NCBI GenBank assembly: GCA_026129405.1
Contig: JAHCID010000002.1
Location: forward strand, 827,422-891,421
Origin: a bacterium
GTDB lineage: Bacteria; Desulfobacterota; Binatia; DP-6
DNA length: 64,000 bases
Reading direction: 5' to 3'
The notes below the pieces were generated by a model that was not told the origin of the DNA, did not search any database, and worked only from the letters and a program-made list of their open reading frames with translations. Every line of letters begins with the position of its first letter. The first letter of the stretch is position 1. A program made the translations under genes and the position numbers. This document shows, in pieces, positions 34,867-44,085 of this stretch.

Positions 34867-35850
34867 ATGGGCGGGCGGCACGCCGCGCAGCCCGGCCCGC
34901 CGACCCCGGGACCGGACGACGATGCCCGCCGCGTGGGACGAGCCCTGGTCGCCTTCTACCTCGCGAGCTTCGCGGCGAACGCCGAGGCGGCGCACGCGGG
35001 CGACGTCGAGGGAGTGCACCAGCTGCGCGTCGCGACCCGCCGCATCCGCGTCGCCTTGCGCCTCTTCGAGCGGTTCCTGCCCGCGGCGACGGTCGCCGCA
35101 CTGATGGACGGCTTCGCCGAGCTGGGCCGCGGCATCGGCAGCGTTCGCGACCTCGACGTCCTCGCCGCCGCGATCGCCGCCGGGGCCGAGCGGCTCGACC
35201 CGGCCGCGCGCCGGGCGTTGCCGCCGCTCGCCGACTACGTCGCCGCGGAGCGGGTGCGTGCCCTCGAGGCGCTGCGCGTACGGCTGGGCACGCCGCGCGT
35301 CCGGCGACTCCTGGCGCGAGCGGAGAAGCTCGGCGCCACAGGGCCGCGCGGTGCGCCGGTGCGGCTGGCCGAAGTCGCCCCGGCGGTCACGCGCCCGCTG
35401 CTCCGCGGCGTCGAGCGGCGGGGGAGGGCGCTCGCGTCGCGCGACGCGGTCGCGAAGGCGTCGGACGAGGCGCTGCACGAGCTGCGCGTGCGCGTGAAGC
35501 GGCTGCGCTATGCGTGCGAGGCGCTGGCCGGGCTCGATCCCGAGGCGATGGGGCCGGTGGTGGCGCGGCTGGTGACGCTCCAGGATGTCCTCGGCGACCA
35601 CCAGGACGCCGTCATGCAGGCGGCGTGGCTGCACGCCGCCGCCCAGCGCACGAGCTTCCCGCCGGCCACCCTGCTCGCGACCGGCGGGCTCCTCGCCGGG
35701 CTCGCGCGGCGCGCCCGGCGCCGCCGCCGGCGTTTCCTCGGCGCCTGGCGCCGCTTCGAACGGCGCGGCACCAAGCGGCGCGCTGCATCGAAGCCCTGGG
35801 TCCCGGCGCTCGCGCCGGCGCCACCGCCGCCCGAGGCTCCCGCGCCATGA
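34867..35850 (+). CDS. CHAD-domain protein
   Basis: A 327-residue protein with a CHAD domain, an all-helical fold lined with conserved His, Arg and Lys that binds polyphosphate granules. The two signature helices are GVHQLRVATRRIRVALRLFE near residue 48 and LHELRVRVKRLRYACEAL near 205. The C-terminus has a strongly basic run ([15 protein letters not shown]) then a Pro/Ala tail. It lies between ppx and sixA and its stop overlaps the sixA start as ATGA, so the three are cotranscribed. Confidence 0.9.
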   Translation: MGGRHAAQPGPPTPGPDDDARRVGRALVAFYLASFAANAEAAHAGDVEGVHQLRVATRRIRVALRLFERFLPAATVAALMDGFAELGRGIGSVRDLDVLAAAIAAGAERLDPAARRALPPLADYVAAERVRALEALRVRLGTPRVRRLLARAEKLGATGPRGAPVRLAEVAPAVTRPLLRGVERRGRALASRDAVAKASDEALHELRVRVKRLRYACEALAGLDPEAMGPVVARLVTLQDVLGDHQDAVMQAAWLHAAAQRTSFPPATLLATGGLLAGLARRARRRRRRFLGAWRRFERRGTKRRAASKPWVPALAPAPPPPEAPAP

Positions 35851-36351
35851 TGCTCTACGTGATGCGGCACGGCGTCGCCGAGGATCGCGGCGACGGCGAC
35901 GACCGCAGCCGGCGGCCTCACGCGGCGCGGGCGCCGGCGCGTGGAGCGCGCCACCGCCGGCCTGCGCGCGCTCGGGCTGTCGTTCGACGCGATCGCGACC
36001 AGCCCGCTGGCGCGCGCCGCCGAGACCGCGGCGATCGTGGCTGCCCGCCTCCCGGACGTGCCGGCGCCGCGCGAGCTCGAGGCGCTCGAGCCCGACGTCC
36101 CGGCCGCCGAGACGCTGCGCGCCCTGCGCCTGTTCGCACGCAGCCGCCACGTGCTGCTGGTCGGTCACGAGCCCAACCTCGGGCAGCTGCTCGCGCTGCT
36201 CCTCACCGGGTCGCCGGACGGCGCGGCGATCGCCCTGAAGAAGGGTGCCTGCGCCGCGGTCGAGCTCACCGCGCTCGCGCCGGGTGGCGGTGCGACGCTG
36301 CGCTGGCTGCTCCCGCCGCGCACGCTGCGGCGCCTCGGCCGGCACGGCTGA
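35847..36351 (+). pseudogene. sixA: SixA-type phosphohistidine phosphatase, one-base frameshift
   Basis: The start MMLYVMRHGVAEDRGDGDD gives the catalytic RHG of the histidine-phosphatase superfamily. The frame breaks at about 35912, where an extra C follows CGGCGG. The next frame continues with ERATAGLRALGLSFDAIATS, then SPLARAAETA and the second catalytic His in LLVGHEPNLGQLL, to a stop at 36351. All active-site elements are present, so either the assembly has an extra base or the gene is freshly broken. SixA removes phosphate from phosphohistidine in relay proteins. CHAD and SixA are often adjacent in bacteria. Confidence 0.8.
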
Positions 36352-36361
36352 GCGGTCGGCG

Positions 36362-37255
36362 TTGCGTCCCACCGTCCACGCCGAGGAGGTCCACGCCGTC
36401 GAGGTCGAGGACGTCCAGTACGCCGCGCCTGCGGGCGAGCGCCTGCTCGCCCGCGTCTACCGGCCGCGCGGCGGTGGGCCGTACCCGGCGCTGGTCGACG
36501 TGCACGGCGGCGCCTGGTCGCACTTCGACCGCACCGTCGACGCCAACATATGCCGCGCGCTCGCGGCGCGCGGCATGGTCGTGGTCGCGCTCGACTTCCG
36601 CCAGGCGCCCGACCACGGCTACCCGACCGCGGTCGCCGACGTCGTCGCCGGGTTGCGGTTCGTACGCGACGCGGGTGCGGAGCTGGGCGCGCTCGCGGCG
36701 CCGCCGGGGCTCGTCGGCGGCTCGAGCGGCGGGCACCTGGCACTCCTCGCCGCGCTGCGCCCGAACGCCGCCGAGTACGCGACCACGTCCTCGCTCGGGA
36801 CGGCGCCGGTCGCGGCGGCGCCGCTCGCCGTCGCGTACGTGCTGGCGCTGTGGCCGGTCGCCGATCCCCTGACGCGCTACCACTACCTGCGCGAGCGCAT
36901 GACCGATCCGGTGCCGCCGCGCGATCGCTTCTTCCGTCCCGAGCACCTGAAAGCGGCCCACGACGCGTTCTTCGGCGACGCCGCCACCATGGAGCGCGCC
37001 AGCGTGCCGCGCATCGTGGCCGCGGGCGAGCACGAGGCCCTGCCGCCGCTCTGGATCGCGCATCCCGAGCTCGACGAGAACGTCACCCTGCCGATGTCCG
37101 AGGGATTGCGCGACGTGTGGCGGTCGGCCGGCGGCGAGGCCGCGCTCGAGGTGTTCCCGGGCGTCGGCCACTCGTTCGCGAACTTTCCGGGCGGCGCCGC
37201 GACGGCCTGCATCCGCGCGATGCAGCGCTTCGTCGCCGTGCAGCTCGCGCGCTGA
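36362..37255 (+). CDS. HSL-type alpha/beta hydrolase
   Basis: A 297-residue esterase of the hormone-sensitive-lipase group. The oxyanion-hole motif is DVHGGAWSHF, the nucleophile Ser is in GGSSGG, and the catalytic His is in GVGHSFANF; an Asp in WPVADPLTRY fits the acid position or its neighbourhood. No signal peptide, so it should be cytosolic. The TTG start at 36362, ten bases after sixA, is the best fit to family length but has no clear ribosome binding site. Short-chain esters are the usual substrates. Confidence 0.85.
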   Translation: MRPTVHAEEVHAVEVEDVQYAAPAGERLLARVYRPRGGGPYPALVDVHGGAWSHFDRTVDANICRALAARGMVVVALDFRQAPDHGYPTAVADVVAGLRFVRDAGAELGALAAPPGLVGGSSGGHLALLAALRPNAAEYATTSSLGTAPVAAAPLAVAYVLALWPVADPLTRYHYLRERMTDPVPPRDRFFRPEHLKAAHDAFFGDAATMERASVPRIVAAGEHEALPPLWIAHPELDENVTLPMSEGLRDVWRSAGGEAALEVFPGVGHSFANFPGGAATACIRAMQRFVAVQLAR

Positions 37256-37301
37256 GCCGCGCGGCCCCGGCCCGCGGCGTGTGGTCCGGCGCCAGGGCGC
37301 T

Positions 37302-37664
37302 TCAGCTGCCGTGCGCAACGAGGGCGGTCTTGCAGGCGTCGGAGAGCTTCGCCGCGTTCTCCTGCAGGCAGGCCTTCACCTTCGCCTTGTCGGGGGCGGC
37401 GTCGCGACAGTACTTCACGACGTCGTCGTGGCAGGCGCTCTCCGGGTTGGTGAAGGTGGGCACGCCGACGGTCTGCTTGCAGGCGGGCGTGAGGTCCGCC
37501 GCGCGGCTTTCGAGGCAGCGCAGCAGGCGGCCGCGGCCGGGCAGGACGCCCTTGCAGTACTTCTCGACGTCCGGCCCGCAGTTGCCGAACTGGGCGGCGG
37601 CGAGCGAGGGCAGCAGCGCGAGGGTGAGGGCGGCGGCGAGGCGGGTGCGGGTCGCGTGGGTCAT
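37302..37664 (-). CDS. Secreted protein with GLG1-type Cys-rich repeats
   Basis: A 120-residue exported protein. A 25-residue signal peptide is followed by two copies of a repeat with the spacing C-x6-C...C-x8-9-C (NCGPDVEKYCKGV with LLRCLESRAADLTPACK, then ACHDDVVKYCRD with VKACLQENAAKLSDACK). This is the Golgi/FGF-receptor Cys-rich repeat (GLG1 type), found in many bacterial periplasmic proteins of unknown role. GGAGG lies five bases before the ATG. It is convergent with the HSL hydrolase. Confidence 0.7.
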   Translation of the reverse strand: MTHATRTRLAAALTLALLPSLAAAQFGNCGPDVEKYCKGVLPGRGRLLRCLESRAADLTPACKQTVGVPTFTNPESACHDDVVKYCRDAAPDKAKVKACLQENAAKLSDACKTALVAHGS

Positions 37665-37726
37665 GGATCCTCCGGACGGCCTGGGTAGCCGGCCGCCGCC
37701 GGGCTTCGCAAGACGCCGCGGGGCCG

Positions 37727-39103
37727 TCACTCGTAGCGTCCGATCAGGGTCTGCTGCTCGAAGACGGGCGGCGTGTCCGGCAAAGAGCCGCCGCAGGCGT
37801 CGTCGGGCGGCGTGTAGGCGCGCGGGTCGCGCAGCATCTCCGCCGCGGCGTCGCGGATCCGGACGTCGAGGTCGAGGGGCAGGTCGGCGACGGTCTGCAC
37901 ACCGGCGAGGCGGGTGACGAGGGCGTCGCGCAGGCGGCGGATGGTGCAGCCCTGGTCGATGCGGGTGGCGGCGCTGATGCGCGCCTGCGACCACAGGAGA
38001 CGCTTGCCCTTCGGGTCCCAGGCGAACTCGGGAATGACCCAGCCGTCGTTGCCCGTGTGCGTCAGCCGGCGCAGCGCGCCCGGCTTGAAGCGCGTGCGGC
38101 CGCGGTTCCACTGCAGCGTCAGCTCCCAGAGGTCGGTGGCCTGCTCGAAGCGGGGTTGGAGGAAGTTGTTCGCGAACACCGAGAGGATGAGGGCGAAGTC
38201 GTAGTCGGCCGGCAGCCCGAGCAGGTGGGCCGCGGTGGTCCAGGTGTTGTGCGCGCCGGGCAGGTCGCGCGACGACATGAAGATCACGTGCTTCATGTCC
38301 GGGGTGAAGATCGCCTGCTCGTCCCAGGCGAGGTGGTCGGTGAGGCGCACCGGGCGGCACTCGCCGCGGTCGCGCTTCTTCAGATGGCAGAAGAACAGCT
38401 CCGGGTTCACCGCCGTGTCGACGGTCTCGGTGTAGAGGAAGCCCGAGCCGTCGGGTGCCCACCACTGCGTCTCGTACCAGTGCCCGTTGGCCGGGCGGAC
38501 GACGCGCTCGTCGACGAGCTGCGGGCCGTTCGGCCCGTTCGGATCGAAGCGGGCGACGCGTACGTCGGACCTGCCGGTGCCGCCGGCGCTCGCGTTCCAG
38601 TTGAGCGCGGTCCAGACGATCCACTTCCCGTCCGGCGACCAGTAGGCGTGGAAGTGGTCCTCGAGGTCGCCGCTGCGGGTGAGGTTCGTCTTCTGCTGGC
38701 CGTCGGCCGTCATCACCCACACGTCCGAGCCGATGCCGCCGAAGCCCGGCGCGCCGATCGTGACGGTGTGGCCGTGCCACGAGTGGAACAGGATCCAGCG
38801 CCCGCCCGGCTGCACGACGGGCACCTGGTGGCGTCCCTCGAGGTCGCAGGTGAGGCAGACGCGCGCCGAGCCGTCGAGGCGCGAGCGATGGATGTCGAAC
38901 TCGCCGTCGCCGTCCTCGTCGCGGATGAACGCGTCGTGCCAGACGACCGTGTCGGCGTCGAGCCAGTCGACGGCCTGGCCGAGCACGAACGGCTGCTGCT
39001 CGGTGACGAAGGTACGGGGAGCGCGGTCGCGGGCCGCCGCCGTGGTGGCGACCACGAGGGCGAGGCCGGCGAGGACGAGACGGCGGGTCGAGGGAGTCGG
39101 CAC
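37727..39103 (-). CDS. Secreted PD40/TolB-like beta-propeller protein
   Basis: A 458-residue exported protein. The signal peptide (residues 1-24) is followed by repeats with the PD40 pattern (AYWSPDGKWIVWTA, QWWAPDGSGFLYTE, EFAWDPKGKRLLW), which build a TolB-like propeller. One blade has an Asp-rich turn DEDGDGEFD that may hold calcium. Two CxxC-like pairs (VCLTCDL) occur. Such proteins bind partners or ligands in the periplasm. No enzyme motif. It is divergent from recQ. Confidence 0.75.
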   Translation of the reverse strand: MPTPSTRRLVLAGLALVVATTAAARDRAPRTFVTEQQPFVLGQAVDWLDADTVVWHDAFIRDEDGDGEFDIHRSRLDGSARVCLTCDLEGRHQVPVVQPGGRWILFHSWHGHTVTIGAPGFGGIGSDVWVMTADGQQKTNLTRSGDLEDHFHAYWSPDGKWIVWTALNWNASAGGTGRSDVRVARFDPNGPNGPQLVDERVVRPANGHWYETQWWAPDGSGFLYTETVDTAVNPELFFCHLKKRDRGECRPVRLTDHLAWDEQAIFTPDMKHVIFMSSRDLPGAHNTWTTAAHLLGLPADYDFALILSVFANNFLQPRFEQATDLWELTLQWNRGRTRFKPGALRRLTHTGNDGWVIPEFAWDPKGKRLLWSQARISAATRIDQGCTIRRLRDALVTRLAGVQTVADLPLDLDVRIRDAAAEMLRDPRAYTPPDDACGGSLPDTPPVFEQQTLIGRYE

Positions 39104-39293
39104 TGCGCGTGGCTAGCAAGTCGCCCGCGCTCCTGGCAACCGGCGGCGACTGCGCAGCCATCGCTACCGTGCAGTCGGCCGCGGGTCGCTTGCGCTCGGC
39201 GGCGCGAGCGCGTAGCCGGGCCCACGTCCCGTGCAGGTTCCGATCGTAGCGATTTCCCCGACGCCCGCCGCGCACTAGACTCCGCTCCCGCCG

Positions 39294-41087
39294 ATGGCCG
39301 AGCTCGACGACGCCGCCCAGACCGCGCTCCCCGGGTTCGCGCCGCCGCCGCTCGGCTCGCGCGAGGACGTCGCCCGGGCCGTCGCCGCGCTGCGTGCCGC
39401 CTGGGAGGCGGGCGATCCCGCGGACCCGGCGCTGCGGCGCCGCTGCCTGGGCGGGCTCGAGCAGCTGCGCGCCACCTGGCGCGAGCGCAGCGCGCTCTTC
39501 GACACCGGTGCGATCGAGGCCCTGCGGCTCCTGGCCGCCGCCCTGAAGGCGCCGGCGCCGAAGCGCCCGCTCACCATCGGCTCGGCGGCCACGCCGCACG
39601 ACGTGCTGCGCTCCGTCTTCGGCTACGAGGCGTTCCGGCCCGGCCAGGCCGAGATCATCGACGCCGTCCTCGGCGGCCGCGACTGTATCGGCGTCATGCC
39701 GACCGGCGCCGGCAAGTCGCTCACCTACCAGGTTCCCGCCCGCTGCCTCGGCGGCACGACGCTGGTGCTCTCGCCGCTCATCTCGCTCATGAAGGACCAG
39801 GTCGACGCGGCCGACGCCGCCGGCCTGCGCGCCACCTACCTCAACTCGAGCCTCGAGCCGGCGGAGCGGCGGGCTCGGGTCGAGGGGCTGCGGGCCGGCG
39901 CCTACGAGCTCGTGTACGCGGCGCCGGAGGGGCTCGAGGCGTCGGTCGGCGGCGCGCTCGGCGGCGTCGACCTGCGGCTCGTCGCCGTCGACGAGGCCCA
40001 CTGCATCAGCCAGTGGGGCCACGACTTCCGTCCCGCCTACCGCAACCTCCAGGGCCTGAAGAAGCGCTTCGCCGGCGTGCCGGTGCTGGCGCTCACCGCG
40101 ACGGCCACGCCGGCGGTCACGCGCGACATCATCGGCCAGCTCGGCATGGAGGCGCCGCTGCAGGTGCGCGGCTCGTTCTTCCGCCAGAACCTGCACGTGC
40201 ACGCCTACCGCAAGGGCGACGGGCTCGGCCTCGGCGTGCGCGAGGCGATCGGCCGTCTGGTGCGGGCGCGGGCCGGACAGAGCGGCATCGTCTACTGCCT
40301 CACCCGCAAGGCGGTCGAGCAGATGACCGAGTGGCTGCGCGAGCACGGCGTGCGCGCCATGGCGTATCACGCCGGCATGGAGCACGAGGCCCGCACCAGG
40401 ACGCAGGAGGCCTTCCGCCGCGACGACGTCGACGTCGTCGTCGCCACGGTCGCCTTCGGCATGGGGATCGACAAGCCCAACGTGCGCTACGTGATCCACC
40501 GCGATCTGCCGCGCTCGGTCGAGGGCTGGTACCAGGAGATCGGCCGCGCCGGCCGCGATGGCCTCGCGAGCGACTGCATCCTCTTCTACTCCTGGGCCGA
40601 CGTGATGAGCTGGGACGCGCTGCAGGACGACGGCGACGAGGAGCTCGCGGCACAGCGCCGCCGCCAGGCGCGCGACCTCTTCCGCCTGGTGGACAACCGC
40701 GGCTGCCGGCATCAGGTGCTGGTCGGCCACTTCGGCGAGCGCCGCGAAGCGTGCGGCACCTCGTGCGACGTCTGCACCGGCGCCGACCTGCTCGCCGCCG
40801 CGCCGCGCATGCCCCGCAAGGGCCGCAGCGGCACGCTGGCGCCCGCGGAGCCGGCGGTCGCCGACGACGCCGTCGTGCAGCGGCTGAAGGCGCTGCGCCG
40901 CCGCCTCGCCGACGCCGCCGGCGTGCCGGCCTACATCGTGTGCAGCGACGCGACCCTGCTCGCCATGGCGGCGATGCGCCCGGCGACACCCGAGGCGCTG
41001 CTCGACGTGCCCGGCGTCGGGCCTGCCAAGGTCGCGCGCTGGGGCGCCGACTTCCTCGCTGCGCTCGCCGAGCCGTCCGAGCCGTGA
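39294..41087 (+). CDS. recQ: ATP-dependent DNA helicase RecQ
   Basis: A 597-residue RecQ helicase. After a 95-residue N-terminal extension come [13 protein letters not shown] (motif 0), PTGAGKS (Walker A), [17 protein letters not shown] (motif II), ALTATATP (motif III) and [10 protein letters not shown] (motif VI). The zinc region reads [12 protein letters not shown] then CGTSCDVC. The C-terminal 85 residues form an HRDC domain ([14 protein letters not shown]). It unwinds 3'-5' during recombination and replication restart. The N-terminal extension, helical and Ala/Arg-rich, is not usual in RecQ. The GNAT gene downstream overlaps its stop as GTGA. Confidence 0.95.
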   Translation: MAELDDAAQTALPGFAPPPLGSREDVARAVAALRAAWEAGDPADPALRRRCLGGLEQLRATWRERSALFDTGAIEALRLLAAALKAPAPKRPLTIGSAATPHDVLRSVFGYEAFRPGQAEIIDAVLGGRDCIGVMPTGAGKSLTYQVPARCLGGTTLVLSPLISLMKDQVDAADAAGLRATYLNSSLEPAERRARVEGLRAGAYELVYAAPEGLEASVGGALGGVDLRLVAVDEAHCISQWGHDFRPAYRNLQGLKKRFAGVPVLALTATATPAVTRDIIGQLGMEAPLQVRGSFFRQNLHVHAYRKGDGLGLGVREAIGRLVRARAGQSGIVYCLTRKAVEQMTEWLREHGVRAMAYHAGMEHEARTRTQEAFRRDDVDVVVATVAFGMGIDKPNVRYVIHRDLPRSVEGWYQEIGRAGRDGLASDCILFYSWADVMSWDALQDDGDEELAAQRRRQARDLFRLVDNRGCRHQVLVGHFGERREACGTSCDVCTGADLLAAAPRMPRKGRSGTLAPAEPAVADDAVVQRLKALRRRLADAAGVPAYIVCSDATLLAMAAMRPATPEALLDVPGVGPAKVARWGADFLAALAEPSEP

Positions 41088-41887
41088 GCACCGCCACCGC
41101 ACCCGGCGCCCTGGCCCGCCCCGCGCTGCTCGCGGCCATGGACCGCAACATGGCGGCGATGAACCGGCTCGACGCGCGCGTCACCGCCGGCGGCTTCGTG
41201 CACGAGCACGACGGCCTCGTCTGCCTCGGCCATCCCCACGGCACGGTGCTGACCAACATGGCGATCGTCACCGGCCCGCTCGCCGCCGTCGCGCTGCGCG
41301 CCCACGCGGCCGCGGCGTTCGCCCCGGCGGCGCTGCCGTGGTCGGCGTGGACGCGCGCCCATGCCGACGCCGCCCTCGAGCAGGCGCTGCCCGAGGCGGG
41401 CTTCTTCCCGCTGGCGGAGGTGCCGGGCATGGCGCTCGTCGGCGCCGGCGCCGAGCCGGCGACGCCGAAGGACGTCGTCGTGCGCGCCGTCGCCGACGCG
41501 CGCGACGTCACCGCCTACCGCCGCGTGATGCTCGACGCGTGGAGCGTGTACGGCGTGCCCGCGCAGAGCACCGCGGCGCGCTTCGCCTCGCTGGCCGGCC
41601 TGGCCGGCGCGGCCGCGCAGGCGTTCCTCGCCTGGCGCGGCGGCGAGGCGGTGGCAGGGGCGGTGCTGTATCCCGCCGACGGCCTCGCGGGCGTGGGCTG
41701 GGTGGGGACGGTCGGCGACGCGCAGGGGCGCGGCTACGGCGCGGCGGTGACGTGGGCGGTGGTGGCGGAGGGCCGGCGGCGCGGGCTCGCGGCGGCGTCG
41801 CTGCAGGCGTCGCCGATGGGCGAGCCGGTGTACCGGCGCATGGGCTTCGAGACGCCGACGTACTACCGCGTCTGGCTACCGGGCTGA
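41084..41887 (+). CDS. GNAT-family N-acetyltransferase
   Basis: A 267-residue protein with a C-terminal GNAT domain (from about residue 130). The acetyl-CoA motif A is [20 protein letters not shown], with the QGRGYG pyrophosphate loop, and motif B is [17 protein letters not shown]. The N-terminal half may be a second, degenerate GNAT repeat. The GTG overlaps the recQ stop by four bases, so translation is coupled. Substrate unknown. Confidence 0.85.
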   Translation: MSTATAPGALARPALLAAMDRNMAAMNRLDARVTAGGFVHEHDGLVCLGHPHGTVLTNMAIVTGPLAAVALRAHAAAAFAPAALPWSAWTRAHADAALEQALPEAGFFPLAEVPGMALVGAGAEPATPKDVVVRAVADARDVTAYRRVMLDAWSVYGVPAQSTAARFASLAGLAGAAAQAFLAWRGGEAVAGAVLYPADGLAGVGWVGTVGDAQGRGYGAAVTWAVVAEGRRRGLAAASLQASPMGEPVYRRMGFETPTYYRVWLPG

Positions 41888-41900
41888 GCCGGCCGGCTCA
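41885..41900. terminator. Perfect 16-base palindrome containing both convergent stop codons
   Basis: TGAGCCGG followed by its complement. The TGA at its left end stops the GNAT gene, and the TCA at its right end is the stop of the minus-strand fragment at 41898. It could act as a short bidirectional terminator, though with no loop bases the stem would be small. Confidence 0.4.
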
Positions 41901-42164
41901 CTCGAAGTACGCCTTCACCTGGAGCTGCGGCACGAGGCCCGAGAAGTTGACGTGGCCGTGCTCGACGGGCTTGTGGCCGCGCTGCACCGTCGTCGCGATG
42001 TCGGGGTAGAGGTAGACGGGCAGGGCGAGCCCGACGCTGACGTCGTGGTTCAGGAAGTACTCGAGGCCCACGCCGACCTCGCCCGCGACCGACGTCGCCT
42101 GCACGCTCAAGGTGGGCGTCTTCGCCGTCACCGCCGTTCCCTGCTGCGTCGGGATGTCGACCAC
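41898..42164 (-). pseudogene. C-terminal stub of an outer-membrane beta-barrel protein
   Basis: An 88-codon frame whose sequence alternates polar and hydrophobic residues as in outer-membrane strands (VGVGLEYFLNHDVSVGLALP), ending QLQVKAYFE. Full-length barrels are three times longer. An in-frame TAG at 42219-42221 closes the frame upstream with only a GTG between, so the N-terminal part and signal peptide are missing. It is most likely a relic. It converges on the GNAT gene. Confidence 0.4.
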
Positions 42165-42366
42165 GCTGCGGCTGTCGTTCAGGTCGTACGTGCCGGCACG
42201 CCGTCCGGCGCGGTTGCGCTAGCAGCCCGCGCGGCGCCGACACAATGCGCGCCGTCCGTGGCGTTCATGCTCGTGTCATCCTCGCGCTCGGGTGGCGCAC
42301 CGGCGCGGCGTGCGGCGCGTGCGCCGTTCACGTGCACGCAAGGTGCGCGCTGGTAGCCGCCCCCGC

Positions 42367-44082
42367 GTGCAATCGCATCCGACGGCCGGGCGACGCGGAC
42401 TCCGCGTCGCGCCGGCAGGCTCGTCGCGGCAACCCCGGCCGCTCGTCGCGGTCGCCGCCTGCGCCGTGCTCGCGCTCGCGGCGCTCCTCCTCTTCGTGGG
42501 GCTCGGCGCCTATCCGCTCTGGGATCCCGACGAGGGCCGCCACGCGCTCATCGCCCGCAACCTGTGGGCCGCGACCGACTGGCGCGGCATGCTGCTGCCG
42601 CGTCTGCACGGCCGGCCGTATCACGACAAGCCGATCCTCTATTACTGGCTCACGGCGGTCGCGTACGCGCTCGGCGGTCCGACGACGGTCGCCGCGCGCT
42701 GGGTCTCGGCGTGCAGCGCGCTCGCGACGGTGGGGCTCGTCTTCTGGTTCGCGCTGCGCGCCTGGGGCCTCGCGGCCGCCGTCGCGGCGGCGACGATGCT
42801 CGTCACGGCGCTCGGCTTCCTCGGCCTCGGACGCTTCTCGTCGCTCGACATGCTCCTCACCGTCGCCGTGACGTCGGCGCTCGTCGCGCTGTACGCCTGG
42901 AGCCGCGAGGAGGGGCCGCGGACGCCGCTCGCTCTGGCCGGCGTCGCGCTCGGCGTGGGACTCCTCGCGAAGGGCGCGGTGGCGCCGGTCCTCGTCGGCG
43001 CCATCGTCGTCGTGCACCTGGCGACGACGGGGCGGGTGCGCCTGCTGCGCGGGCGCTCCCTGCTCGTGGTCGCGCTCCCGTGCCTCGTGGTGGCGGGACC
43101 GTGGTACGTCGCCGCCGCCTGGCTCGACCCGGCGTATCTCTCGGAGTTCCTCGTCCGTCATCACCTGAAGCGCTTTCTCGCGGCCTCGGAGCGTCTCCAT
43201 CCGGCGCCGTTCTGGTACACGCCCGTCTTCGCGCTCGCGGTGTTCTGGCCCTGGAGCGCGCTCCTGCCCGCGGTCGTGCGCGACGGCCGGGAGCGCGGGC
43301 TCGACGAGGCGCAGCGCTTCTGCCTGATCTGGGCGGCGGCCGTGGTCGCGTTCTTCACCGTGTCGAGCGGCAAGCTCGCCACCTACGTCCTCCCGGCCAT
43401 GCCGGCGCTCGCGTTGCTCGGTGGCCGCGTCCTGGCCGAAGCGGCGCGGCGTCGGGTGTCGGAGCCGACGCGGCGGCTCGTGCGGGGCGGCCTCGTGGTC
43501 GCGAGCGGCACCTGGATCGTGGCCGGCGCCGGCCTGCTCGCGGCCGGGCTCGCGCGCATCACGACGCCTTTCCCGCAGCGTGCGGCGCTGGCCGTCGCCA
43601 GCGTCGCGATCGCCTGCGTCCTGGCGCGGCTCGCGCGGCGCGCCCCCGTCGAGACGGCGGCCGCGGGCCTCGTCGGCGCGGTGATGGCGACGGCGGCAGC
43701 CTTCTACGGTCTCGTCGTGCCCGGGCTCGAAGCACGCTTCAGCGACGCTCCCCTGGCGCGTCTGATCCGGGCGTGCGACCCGGCAGCGGTGGGACCCGTG
43801 CTGGTCTGGGGCGACACGCCCGATTCGCTCGCGTTCTACCTCGATCGGCCCACGCACCGGATCGAGCGGCCGCGCGACCTGCGCCACGTGCTCGCGCGCC
43901 GCGACCGCGTCTTCGTCGTCGCCGGCCTCGGTCAGGTGGAGGATCTCCAGCGCATGACGGGCGACGCCCTCGACGTCGCGGCGCGCGGCCGGCACGTGCT
44001 GCTCACCGCCCGGACGCTCGCCGCCGGCGCGACCAGCGGCTCCCGCGCCTGCGCGGCGGGCAGCGGGCGCGTCGGCGGGTGA
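42367..44082 (+). CDS. GT39/ArnT-like membrane glycosyltransferase
   Basis: A 571-residue multi-spanning protein of the PMT_2/ArnT glycosyltransferase group (GT-C fold). After the first membrane helix, the periplasmic loop has the catalytic acidic motif YPLWDPDEGRHALIARNL, then KPILYYWLTA. About 11-12 membrane helices follow, and there is a soluble C-terminal domain of 110 residues. These enzymes transfer sugars from polyprenyl-phosphate carriers to lipids or proteins on the outer face of the inner membrane. The GTG at 42367 gives a short cytoplasmic lead. It is convergent with the PhyH gene, four bases apart. Confidence 0.85.
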   Translation: MQSHPTAGRRGLRVAPAGSSRQPRPLVAVAACAVLALAALLLFVGLGAYPLWDPDEGRHALIARNLWAATDWRGMLLPRLHGRPYHDKPILYYWLTAVAYALGGPTTVAARWVSACSALATVGLVFWFALRAWGLAAAVAAATMLVTALGFLGLGRFSSLDMLLTVAVTSALVALYAWSREEGPRTPLALAGVALGVGLLAKGAVAPVLVGAIVVVHLATTGRVRLLRGRSLLVVALPCLVVAGPWYVAAAWLDPAYLSEFLVRHHLKRFLAASERLHPAPFWYTPVFALAVFWPWSALLPAVVRDGRERGLDEAQRFCLIWAAAVVAFFTVSSGKLATYVLPAMPALALLGGRVLAEAARRRVSEPTRRLVRGGLVVASGTWIVAGAGLLAAGLARITTPFPQRAALAVASVAIACVLARLARRAPVETAAAGLVGAVMATAAAFYGLVVPGLEARFSDAPLARLIRACDPAAVGPVLVWGDTPDSLAFYLDRPTHRIERPRDLRHVLARRDRVFVVAGLGQVEDLQRMTGDALDVAARGRHVLLTARTLAAGATSGSRACAAGSGRVGG

Positions 44083-44085
44083 CGT

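Noticed and set aside
35900..35925. Programmed frameshift in sixA
   Set aside because: There is no slippery heptamer or stimulatory structure at the break; an extra base is simpler.
37302..41102. A 1266-codon minus-strand frame opposite recQ and the propeller gene
   Set aside because: Composition is that of a third-position shadow; recQ and the propeller protein explain the region.
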